51,645 nucleotides of DNA from Oscillospiraceae bacterium (GTDB lineage: Bacteria > Bacillota > Clostridia > Oscillospirales > Oscillospiraceae): the NCBI GenBank assembly GCA_009784725.1, contig WQXS01000014.1, positions 1-51,645 of the forward strand, read 5' to 3'. The notes below the pieces were generated by a model. It saw nothing but the letters and a program-made list of their open reading frames with translations. It ran no database searches and was not told the DNA's origin. Shown here one piece after another: positions 17,496-24,991 of the stretch (position 1 is its first letter; every line of letters starts with the position of its first letter). The position numbers were made by a program, and so were the translations under genes.

Positions 17496-17822
17496 ATGAT
17501 TACAATAAATGTTATTAACGTAAGTATGGGCGAGTTCGATAGCAAATTAGGTGCATTCAGAGACCATCGTGCAAAGTTGCAAAGTTTCATAGAAAAATGG
17601 GAAGCAATGATTGACGCAATAACAACAGTAGCATGGTTAAGCCCGGCATCAGCAGCACTGCTTGTCAAGTTTAGAACATTAATTGCAGCAGTAAAAGTAT
17701 CTTTGCAGATAGTAGATAAGTTTATTCAAGATTTGGAAGAAGCGAAAAGATTGTTCACAGCTGTTGACAACAGAGCAGAGCAAACAGCAAACAGCTTGAC
17801 AACAAGCGCATTTGGTTCATAA
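17496..17822 (+). CDS. WXG100-like protein 5 (degenerate)
   Basis: 108 residues, helical, with AWLSPAS (W47-L-S49) at the WxG position and FTAVDNRAEQ (FxxxD) in the last helix. The start MITINVINVSMGEFDSKL differs from the others. A hydrophobic stretch around 55-75 (ALLVKFRTLIAAVKVSLQIV) is unusual for a soluble bundle protein and may be buried or membrane-active. GGGAG ribosome site. Classified from gene order and helix pattern more than from motif strength. Confidence 0.7.
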   Translation: MITINVINVSMGEFDSKLGAFRDHRAKLQSFIEKWEAMIDAITTVAWLSPASAALLVKFRTLIAAVKVSLQIVDKFIQDLEEAKRLFTAVDNRAEQTANSLTTSAFGS

Positions 17823-17854
17823 GCAACCGTTATAGGATTTTGAAAAACAGACGT

Positions 17855-17892
17855 TTAAGGAAGCGGGAATGTTATACCTCCTGCTTCCTTAA
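17855..17892 (+). terminator. Hairpin between WXG proteins 5 and 6
   Basis: Ten-base perfect arms TTAAGGAAGC (17855-17864) and GCTTCCTTAA (17883-17892), no T tract after. It may slow or process the transcript and lower expression of the kinase genes relative to the WXG genes. Confidence 0.45.
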
Positions 17893-17910
17893 GGCAAAAA
17901 GGTGACAGTT

Positions 17911-18330
17911 ATGTCTCAGTACGAAATTTCAATAATACCGATAAATGAAGCAAGCGATAAGATTAATCTGCTTGTTAACCGGATAAGTGAAGTCTCAGAG
18001 CGCCTTCATGGTGTTCAGATTGACTTGCCTTCAAGTTTTAATGACATAAAAAGGCAAATTAATGTCCGTATTGAATCTGTAGACAAGCATAAATCACAAA
18101 CAGCGAAACTGAGTCAGGCACTTAAAGAGGTATCTGATATATATAAAAGAGCAGAGCAAACGGCAATAAGCTCTGATGTTAATGAAAATAATACAGCGGG
18201 AACACCGGGCATTGCCTATAAATTGCAGCGAAGAGCAAACTCCGGGCAAGGAGTTATATTATCGCGAAGGCTAATAATGCCTGACTGGCTCCAAATGGCA
18301 GTTGTAGAGTATGAGCAGTCAGGATTGTAA
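17911..18330 (+). CDS. WXG-related helical protein 6 with C-terminal extension
   Basis: 139 residues from the ATG at 17911; AAAAAGGTGA lies at ideal spacing, so this start is preferred to the in-frame GTG at 17902. Two long helices flank a turn DLPSSF with no Trp, and the second helix ends in YKRAE (YxxxE), the same place and type of export signal as in the WXG paralogues. A basic 40-residue tail with ANSGQGVILSRRLIMPDW follows. It could be a secreted partner with a processed or functional tail. The family assignment is by gene order and helix/YxxxE pattern only. Confidence 0.65.
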   Translation: MSQYEISIIPINEASDKINLLVNRISEVSERLHGVQIDLPSSFNDIKRQINVRIESVDKHKSQTAKLSQALKEVSDIYKRAEQTAISSDVNENNTAGTPGIAYKLQRRANSGQGVILSRRLIMPDWLQMAVVEYEQSGL

Positions 18331-18381
18331 AAAACGCAGCAGAAACACCATCGGAATGACACAAGGAGAAGCAGGGTATAA

Positions 18382-19602
18382 ATGGACATAGGTTATTTCA
18401 AAAAATATGAACCTCTATTCAAGACTTATTATATAAAAAAGTTCCTTGGAGAAGGAAGCTTCGGAAAAGTATTTTTAATTGAACGCGAAAGCTTCGGTCA
18501 GAAATACAGTGCCGCCCTTAAACTTATTACAATACCGCAAAGCAAAAGAGATTTGGAAAATAAACTGAGCTATATGACCGAGGCAAATGTGAGGTCATAT
18601 TATGAGGATATAGTCAATGGCATTGTCAGTGAATTCCACCTGATGTCAAAGCTTAAAGGCAACAGCCATATCGTCAGCTATGAAGACCATGATGTTATAT
18701 TGCATGATGGTGAAATAGGCTGGGACATTCTGATACGGATGGAGCTGCTGACACCCCTCCCGCAGCATACGGACCTGCAGAAAATCTCTCCGAAAGAGGT
18801 TGTAAAGCTTGGCATTGACATATGCAAGGCTCTGGAAAAATGTCAGAAGGAAGACATTATCCACAGAGATATTAAACCTGAAAACATATTTGTTTCTGCA
18901 GACGGAGATTATAAGCTCGGAGATTTTGGTGTTGCAAGAACAATTGAAAAAACAACAGGTGATTTTACGAGAATTGGCACTCCGCCGTATATGGCTCCCG
19001 AAATTCACAGCGGAAGCCAGTATGCATCATGTATAGATATATACTCTCTCGGACTTGTGATTTACCGTCTGCTCAATAAAAACAGAATGCCGTTTCTTCC
19101 CGCATATCCGCAAAAAATGGAACCCGGTGATGAAGAAACAGCAACTGCAAGGCGTATAAAAGGTGATGAAATACCGCCTCCGTTAAATGCAGATAAAAAG
19201 CTTGCTGAAGTTGTTCTTAAGGCATGTGCATTTAAGCCGCAGGACAGATACCAGAATCCTGCAGACCTGCGCAGTGATCTCGAAGCGATTCTGCGTGAAA
19301 ATGCTTCTGAGTTAAATGAAGCAATACCTGATACTAATGCAACAGAAAATGAAAAAACATCCGGTATTGAAGAAACTCCGTATGAACCTGCCGCTGTTTC
19401 TTCAAAAACCGAGCTTTTAATGAACTCGGACTCCGCTCTTGAACCAAAAAGCAGCAAAGTAATTAATAAAGTGCAAGTCACTCCGCCGGCTCAGAAAAAA
19501 CGTGTGAAAATCGGTTTTATTCTGTGTCCCAAATGCGGAGCGGAAATCCGCAGAGACAGTATTTCCTGCATATCCTGCAGAAGCCAGCTCAGAAGCATAT
19601 AA
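18382..19602 (+). CDS. Ser/Thr protein kinase with C-terminal zinc ribbon
   Basis: 406 residues. Canonical Hanks-type kinase domain (about 15-290): GEGSFGKV loop, Lys47 in AALKLI, HRDIKPEN with D163 and N168, D181-F-G, and GTPPYMAPE. After a low-complexity acidic linker (about 300-365) there is a zinc ribbon, CPKC and CISC, in the last 25 residues. No membrane helix, so it is cytosolic, unlike the kinase-like protein at 8260. It should phosphorylate Thr/Ser on partners; the EssC FHA domain is the natural reader and the PP2C protein the natural eraser. 51 bp after protein 6. AAGGAG ribosome site. Confidence 0.92.
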   Translation: MDIGYFKKYEPLFKTYYIKKFLGEGSFGKVFLIERESFGQKYSAALKLITIPQSKRDLENKLSYMTEANVRSYYEDIVNGIVSEFHLMSKLKGNSHIVSYEDHDVILHDGEIGWDILIRMELLTPLPQHTDLQKISPKEVVKLGIDICKALEKCQKEDIIHRDIKPENIFVSADGDYKLGDFGVARTIEKTTGDFTRIGTPPYMAPEIHSGSQYASCIDIYSLGLVIYRLLNKNRMPFLPAYPQKMEPGDEETATARRIKGDEIPPPLNADKKLAEVVLKACAFKPQDRYQNPADLRSDLEAILRENASELNEAIPDTNATENEKTSGIEETPYEPAAVSSKTELLMNSDSALEPKSSKVINKVQVTPPAQKKRVKIGFILCPKCGAEIRRDSISCISCRSQLRSI

Positions 19603-19680
19603 CATAGGCGATAAAGCCCGGCAGTGACATAAAAACTCCTAAGGAATCAACATTATTATAAAAGGCGGAACAAAGCAGAT

Positions 19681-21372
19681 ATGGAATGTAAAGGCTGTAA
19701 AAAATCAATACCATCCGACAGTGTAATTTGTCCTTATTGCATGAAAAAAATAAGGAAAGGGGATGCGCCGATAGCGGAGAAGCTTAGAAAAAGGCTTGGA
19801 AGACCTGCAAAAGGAACGGATGCTCCCGTAGACCTGGAACTGAGAAAACTAAAGAAACGCCTGCTAATAATAGGCATACCTGTTGCAGCCGCTCTTATTG
19901 CAGGGGTTATTTGGCTGATAGTCAGCAATATAGACGACCCGCCTGAAACCGGCATCGAGAGCCGTGTCTTCACAGAACCTCTTCCCGAAGACTGCCCGCC
20001 GGAGCTTCTTAAACCATGGCGGCCGGAAAGGGCTTTGGAACTTACTTCATTTATCTGGGGTGATTATATATTGGAACTCCCGGAATACACACAGCTGCTT
20101 GACGGAGCATCACTTGCAGATATTAATTTAACAGGAGTTATGACTTCACTTGGAATGCAGTTTGAAGAGATGACAGTAAACGGAAATATCGAGCAGGTAT
20201 CAATACTTCCCCTCAGAATCACGGCAGGGCCGAGAAATATAGACCATAGTTATGTAGCGGATTTTATGAATGAAGGCTACGGTTTTATGTCATACGGGGT
20301 ATTTTGTGAAGTTACATATGATGTGATTTATACAGGCTTGCCATACGAAGTAGAGGGCAATAAACTGATTGTTTACCGCGAGTGGTGGCATGGTGGGGAT
20401 GACTCAACGGATATAGGTGTTTACGATGATTCAAAGGTCGAAATTGAGTATTATTTTGAAGGATATAACCTGGTTCTTGAGCGTAATGATATAAAGGTAA
20501 AGCTGACACCCCGGCGCTTTGCAGACGAAAACCCGTGGATAATAATTTCGCATCAAGTCTCGGGTAATAATGCCTTTAACGAAATTGCATATATAGAACA
20601 TGTTGTCACACCCTTAATGCCCGACGGATCAATAAGAACAGGTGACGGTTCATTTATCAGCTTTAGTGATATTGCATCAAAGGATGAAGTAGTAATTGAG
20701 CTGTATAAAGAAGGTATAATGCGCATAATTCAGGGCAGAAAAACAGACATAACGGAAAATTCCGAATCAAACGAAAATGAAACAGTGCTTTGGGCAAGGT
20801 TTTTATGGTGTGCAAATGACGGGCTTATTCTAATAGACGAAAACGGACAGTACCATTTATATCAGGAGCTGTATACGGAAACTGTTAAAGCAGAACCGAC
20901 CCCGACACCTCTTACACTGATTGAAAGATTGGAAATAGCTCTTACGGAAGCAGGTATTAAACACGAAATCGACCCGGTGAGAGGGACAATATCAGCTTCG
21001 GCAGAATCGGATGTGCTTTTTGACGTTAATAAATATGAACTGTCAGACAGCGGTAAAGAGTATCTTATAAAGTATTTTGATGTCCTTGCCATGGTTATGC
21101 AAAGTGATGAGTTTACAGGCAGTGTTGCAGAAATATTGGTTGAAGGTCATACCTGCTCGAGAGGAACATATAACATGAACCTAAGGCTTTCCGAACGGCG
21201 TGCCGAAGCGGTAAAAATCTTTGCAGAATCAGTTCACCCGGAGCTGGCAGAAATTATGGACACGGTTGGTTTGTCATACGACCGTCCCATCCTTGACGAA
21301 AACGGAAATGAAGACAGAGATGCCTCAAGACGGGTGGTATTCCTCTTTACATTCAAAACACCGGTTGGTTAA
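19681..21372 (+). CDS. Zinc-ribbon membrane protein with OmpA-type peptidoglycan-binding domain
   Basis: 563 residues. N-terminal zinc ribbon C3-x2-C6 and C17-x2-C20, a basic segment, one membrane helix (about 61-84), a ~330-residue outer region of unknown family, a short Thr/Pro linker near 410, then an OmpA/MotB C-terminal domain (about 435-560): VLFDVNKYELSDSG, ILVEGHTCSRG, NLRLSERRAEAV and DRDASRRVVF. OmpA domains bind diaminopimelate-type peptidoglycan, so the protein probably ties the complex to the wall. The zinc ribbon and helix repeat the plan of the first gene of the block. OmpA domains are less usual in Gram-positive secretion loci. Last gene before a strong terminator. Confidence 0.88.
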   Translation: MECKGCKKSIPSDSVICPYCMKKIRKGDAPIAEKLRKRLGRPAKGTDAPVDLELRKLKKRLLIIGIPVAAALIAGVIWLIVSNIDDPPETGIESRVFTEPLPEDCPPELLKPWRPERALELTSFIWGDYILELPEYTQLLDGASLADINLTGVMTSLGMQFEEMTVNGNIEQVSILPLRITAGPRNIDHSYVADFMNEGYGFMSYGVFCEVTYDVIYTGLPYEVEGNKLIVYREWWHGGDDSTDIGVYDDSKVEIEYYFEGYNLVLERNDIKVKLTPRRFADENPWIIISHQVSGNNAFNEIAYIEHVVTPLMPDGSIRTGDGSFISFSDIASKDEVVIELYKEGIMRIIQGRKTDITENSESNENETVLWARFLWCANDGLILIDENGQYHLYQELYTETVKAEPTPTPLTLIERLEIALTEAGIKHEIDPVRGTISASAESDVLFDVNKYELSDSGKEYLIKYFDVLAMVMQSDEFTGSVAEILVEGHTCSRGTYNMNLRLSERRAEAVKIFAESVHPELAEIMDTVGLSYDRPILDENGNEDRDASRRVVFLFTFKTPVG

Positions 21373-21398
21373 CCGGCGGGGGAAAGGGTTTAATAATA

Positions 21399-21440
21399 AG
21401 CAAAGCGGCAAACTATGCTTCGGTGTTTGCCGCTTTGCTT
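21399..21440. terminator. Bidirectional terminator, 16-bp perfect arms
   Basis: AAGCAAAGCGGCAAAC (21399-21414) pairs perfectly with 21425-21440 around a 10-base loop, followed by TCTT on the plus strand and an A/T-rich run on the other. It ends the secretion block and the convergent response-regulator gene; the last codons of the latter lie inside the stem. Confidence 0.88.
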
Positions 21441-21838
21441 TCTTGCAGTTCTCTTTTTAGCTGCTCGACAAGCAGGAGGTTGTTTATACGGCGGAGGAGG
21501 AGCGGGCCGTAGAAGGGTTTCGTTACGTAGTCCACAGCGCCGAGGTCAAGGCCTTTTGCGGCGCTTTCTTCGTCGTCTTTTGCGGTGATGAAAACAACGG
21601 GGACATCCTTAAAACGCGGACTTTCCTTCATAAGTGCAATTGCTTCAAACCCGTCCATTTCAGGCATGCTGATATCGAGCAGCACCATATCGGGGATAAA
21701 ATTATCCATTATCTGAAAGAGTTTTGCTGCCGACGGCGCAGGATAAATATCATAATATGGCTTCAGTAAAGTCCTTACTACAGACAAGTACGACGCATTA
21801 TCGTCAACAATTATTATCTTTTTCCGTGTATTTTCCAT
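21413..21838 (-). CDS. Single-domain CheY-like response regulator
   Basis: 141 residues, one receiver domain plus a short helical tail, no output domain. Acidic pair D12/D13, phosphoacceptor D55 in LLDISMPEMDG, T85 and K107 (VTKPF) are all present, so phosphorylation is expected. It lies 13 bp downstream of the hybrid kinase gene, whose Hpt domain is a probable phosphodonor. The 16 or so residues after the fold contain the coding part of the shared terminator stem. Confidence 0.92.
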   Translation of the reverse strand: MENTRKKIIIVDDNASYLSVVRTLLKPYYDIYPAPSAAKLFQIMDNFIPDMVLLDISMPEMDGFEAIALMKESPRFKDVPVVFITAKDDEESAAKGLDLGAVDYVTKPFYGPLLLRRINNLLLVEQLKRELQESKAANTEA

Positions 21839-21851
21839 TTTTTATACCCCG

Positions 21852-24626
21852 CTATCCACAATATTCCGAAAGTTTTTCTACTATTTCATCGAAATTCATC
21901 TGCTCGACATTTTCCCTAAGCCATACCACGAGTTTATTGTCCTGTTCATAATCATATGATTCCAGCTCCTCAAGAGCCGAATCCACCTTCCTCATATCGT
22001 AATCATTACATGCCGCATGTAATAATTTCAAAGTCTCAATATCAGGTTTGACTTTCTTCGGTTTTTCATTGTCGGCGCTCAGCTCCTCAAGCATTATTAC
22101 AATATCGGAAATGAGCCGGCTGACCGTATCAATAAGGTTTTTATTATAAACGGTTATATAATCATAATCACCGTCGAGAGCAGCCTTTTCCAATGCCTCG
22201 GCTATGGCAGCGGCTCCACCCGCACTGATACCGCTGCTTGAGCCTTTAATCCCGTGCACAACAGTAATATAACTCTGAAGGTCATCCTTGCTGACAGCCT
22301 TAGCTGCAGAAATAAGAGGAACTGTATTTTTTGCATAGGAGCGCATAACTTCAACATATGCGCTTTTATCACCGTAAAACCGTGATAATCCTTTTTCTAT
22401 ATTTACTCCCGGAACACCTTTTTCCAGTGCACGCCAATTCATATCATCATCCTGAACCGGCTGCAGCTGCTCATCGGTGCGGGTATATAATTTTTCCTGC
22501 TCCTTATCTCTGATAAGCTCGCGGATAATATTATCAAGGCTCGCTATTTCAATGGGTTTGGATATAAATGCATTAAACCCGTTTTGCAGGAACATTTCCT
22601 CGTTACCCACAATTGCATTTGCGGTCAAAGCGATGATGGGGATGTTTCTTGCATAATCGGAATCAATTTCACGAATCTTGCGTGTAGCTTCAATGCCGTC
22701 CATTCCCGGCATCATATGATCCATGAAAATTGCATTGTATCTGACCCGTTTATCCAAAACCGCCTCAATTGCCTCCCGGCCGCTTGTAACACAATCAATC
22801 TGCATGTGATATGGCTTCATCAAACCTCTTGCGACATCAAGATTTGTAATAACATCATCAACAATCAAAACTCTGGCATAAGGCATGTTGAGTTTTGCAA
22901 GCTTACCTGTCTGACGGCGTTTTATTTCGGAATAATTAAGCTGCTGCAGGCTTTCAATAACCTCAGGCCCGATAATTTCGTCACTGACATATTCCTGCAT
23001 AAATCTTACGGTAAATATACTTCCTTTTCCGTATTCGCTTTCAACCGTAATAATTCCGTTCATCTTTTCAACAAGCCGTTTTGCGATGGAAAGCCCAAGC
23101 CCGGTTCCTATAATTTTCCTGTTTGCGGACATATCCATCTGAACATAATCGTTGAATAAATTTTCTATATCCTCCTTGCGGATACCGATACCCGTATCCT
23201 TAACAATGAAGGTCAGCCACACCAAATCTTTGCCTTTGTCTTCTGTTTCCTGTTCACTGCAACGTTTGCAATTGACGGTCAGTTCGATTGTTCCCGACAT
23301 GGTGTATTTAAACGCATTTGACAAAAAGTTTGTCAGAATTTGTTTAATCCGAAGCTCATCGCCTATCAGATAGGTCGGCAGGTTTTCACAAACATTCATT
23401 ACAAACTCAATCGGTTTTTCACCTTTATGCAGAATACTTTGCGTAACGGCATCATTTATCATGCTCGGAATATCGTACTTAAATGGAATAAGCTCAAACT
23501 TACCCGCTTCAATTTTGGAAATATCTAAAATATCGTTGACGGTACTGAGCAGGGTAGAGCCGGCGCTGTTAATCTGCTCGAGCCTGTAGCGGCTTTCCGT
23601 ACTCAGCCCGCTGTCTGTTTCGAGAACAAGGTCGGATAACCCGATAACAGCATTAAGAGGTGTCCGTATTTCATGGCTCATATTTGCAAGAAAAACACTT
23701 TTTGCCTGATTTGCTTCCTCTGCAATGAGAAGAAGTCTTTCTGTGTTGGAAAGTGTTTCAATTTCTTCGGAAATGTCCATAATCGTACCTAATGTACGTA
23801 TTGCTTCACCGGATTCGTCACGTATTGACTGACCTGTCGCGCGGATATATGTATATTCGCCGTTTTTCTTTCTTGCTTTATACTCGGGGTCAAAGGGTGT
23901 GTTCCCCGTTATATCAGCTATATGGGCATTTAATGTGTCGGTCACCATTTGATAATCGTCGGGGTGCAGACAGTTATTGAAGCTGATGAGTAAATCGGGG
24001 AAATCGTTTTCATCGGTATATCCCAGAATTTCCCTGAATTCATTTGAATATGAAATTTTATTTTCTATATTCATCGGGTCGTCACGGATAATTTCCATAT
24101 CCCACAAACCTATCCGTGCCGCTTTATTAATAAGATTTATTTTGGCAAGCTGAAGCTTGTTCATTTCGTATGCGTGCATAAGGCTCAACTCACGCCTTCG
24201 TGTTTCCGTAATATCCATCAGCGCACCGGCTATACGTACAACATTACCTTTCTCGTCACGTATTGCTTCGCCGCATGCCCGGAAATATGAATACTCACCG
24301 TCCTTGCGCTGCAGCCTGTACTCGGTATCGTAATGCATTTCACCTGTTTCGTCCGATACATGCTCAATAACCTCCAGGATTGCTTTTTCTATATCATCGG
24401 GGTGCAGGTGAGTCTTCCATATATCTAATGAATTAGGGAAGTCGTTTTCATCGGTATACCCGAGCATATTTCTAAACTCATTTGTAAAAGATACCGTATT
24501 ATCCGGATGGAGAAAATCGTTATTGTTAATTTCGACATCATACAGACCTATCTTTGTAGCTTTAACAACTGCATTGAGCTTTGTCAGCTGCAGTTCGTTC
24601 ATCTTTTGCACATCATTATCCGACAT
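21852..24626 (-). CDS. Cytosolic hybrid sensor kinase: PAS-PAS-HisKA-HATPase-REC-Hpt
   Basis: 924 residues without a membrane helix. Two PAS_3-type domains (about 25-145 and 165-290), each with YxDENDFP and LHPDD and linked by a short helix, sense a cytosolic signal. HisKA has H318 in FLANMSHEIRTPLN; the ATPase has FLSNAFKYT and GTGLGLS (about 430-540); the receiver has D636 in IFMDHMMPGMDG; the Hpt domain has H791 in VVHGIKGSSS. The layout allows a full His-Asp-His-Asp relay to the single-domain regulator encoded next. The two PAS domains resemble each other closely, a sign of internal duplication. The output of the pathway is not visible. Confidence 0.94.
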   Translation of the reverse strand: MSDNDVQKMNELQLTKLNAVVKATKIGLYDVEINNNDFLHPDNTVSFTNEFRNMLGYTDENDFPNSLDIWKTHLHPDDIEKAILEVIEHVSDETGEMHYDTEYRLQRKDGEYSYFRACGEAIRDEKGNVVRIAGALMDITETRRRELSLMHAYEMNKLQLAKINLINKAARIGLWDMEIIRDDPMNIENKISYSNEFREILGYTDENDFPDLLISFNNCLHPDDYQMVTDTLNAHIADITGNTPFDPEYKARKKNGEYTYIRATGQSIRDESGEAIRTLGTIMDISEEIETLSNTERLLLIAEEANQAKSVFLANMSHEIRTPLNAVIGLSDLVLETDSGLSTESRYRLEQINSAGSTLLSTVNDILDISKIEAGKFELIPFKYDIPSMINDAVTQSILHKGEKPIEFVMNVCENLPTYLIGDELRIKQILTNFLSNAFKYTMSGTIELTVNCKRCSEQETEDKGKDLVWLTFIVKDTGIGIRKEDIENLFNDYVQMDMSANRKIIGTGLGLSIAKRLVEKMNGIITVESEYGKGSIFTVRFMQEYVSDEIIGPEVIESLQQLNYSEIKRRQTGKLAKLNMPYARVLIVDDVITNLDVARGLMKPYHMQIDCVTSGREAIEAVLDKRVRYNAIFMDHMMPGMDGIEATRKIREIDSDYARNIPIIALTANAIVGNEEMFLQNGFNAFISKPIEIASLDNIIRELIRDKEQEKLYTRTDEQLQPVQDDDMNWRALEKGVPGVNIEKGLSRFYGDKSAYVEVMRSYAKNTVPLISAAKAVSKDDLQSYITVVHGIKGSSSGISAGGAAAIAEALEKAALDGDYDYITVYNKNLIDTVSRLISDIVIMLEELSADNEKPKKVKPDIETLKLLHAACNDYDMRKVDSALEELESYDYEQDNKLVVWLRENVEQMNFDEIVEKLSEYCG

Positions 24627-24670
24627 ATGGATACCCCCCGCAAATAAAACCGCCCGCTTTATGGCAAATA

Positions 24671-24723
24671 TGTTACTTAATGTAACACAAATTCATGCAT
24701 AATTAAACAATTATGCATGAATT
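24671..24723. promoter_or_regulatory. Palindromes upstream of the hybrid kinase
   Basis: TGTTAC-ttaat-GTAACA (24671-24687) is followed by a perfect 15-bp inverted repeat with a 4-base loop, AATTCATGCATAATT at 24690-24704 and 24709-24723. They lie 45-100 bp before the kinase start. The first is a candidate operator; the second could be an operator or the hairpin of an upstream transcript. Confidence 0.5.
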
Positions 24724-24744
24724 AGTTGAAAATAGTTTGTTTTT

Positions 24745-24976
24745 GTGTCGAGGGGGCGGGGGTGCTGACAACTCGTTGAGGCGATTGCCGTTATTAATTT
24801 AAGTTGTTCTTTCTTTAAATAAAATATTTTTGTTTAAATTTTGTTTAAGTGTTCGTTGCAATAAGCAATAAATACTTTGTTGGCGCATCCATGCGTTTAC
24901 AATTTAGGCGTATTCAAAACCAAATTGTACTGCGGCGTGCATTGGCATGTTGCCAACACCCCCGTCCCCTCGACAC
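24745..24976. mobile_element. MITE-like element with ~28-bp terminal inverted repeats
   Basis: The left end from 24745 (GTGTCGAGGGGGCGGGGG...) and the reverse complement of the right end (24976 leftwards) agree at 25 of the first 28 bases. The 232-bp body has no gene and is A/T-rich in the middle with G/C-rich ends, unlike the flanks. No clear target duplication is seen. It lies in the 365-bp gap between the kinase start and the 3' end of the EF-hand gene, 15 bp after the latter. Probably a non-autonomous element moved by a transposase encoded elsewhere. Confidence 0.6.
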
Positions 24977-24991
24977 TGCCGGACTACCTCA

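Noticed and set aside
4750-21372. An LXG or other polymorphic toxin with immunity gene in the type VII block
   Set aside because: No LXG N-terminus, nuclease or ADP-ribosylating motif is visible; all non-signalling small proteins are WXG-like or unassigned.
24745-24976. Target-site duplication to prove transposition of the element
   Set aside because: Flanks (TTTTT on the left, TGCCG on the right) do not match, so mobility is argued from the inverted ends alone.
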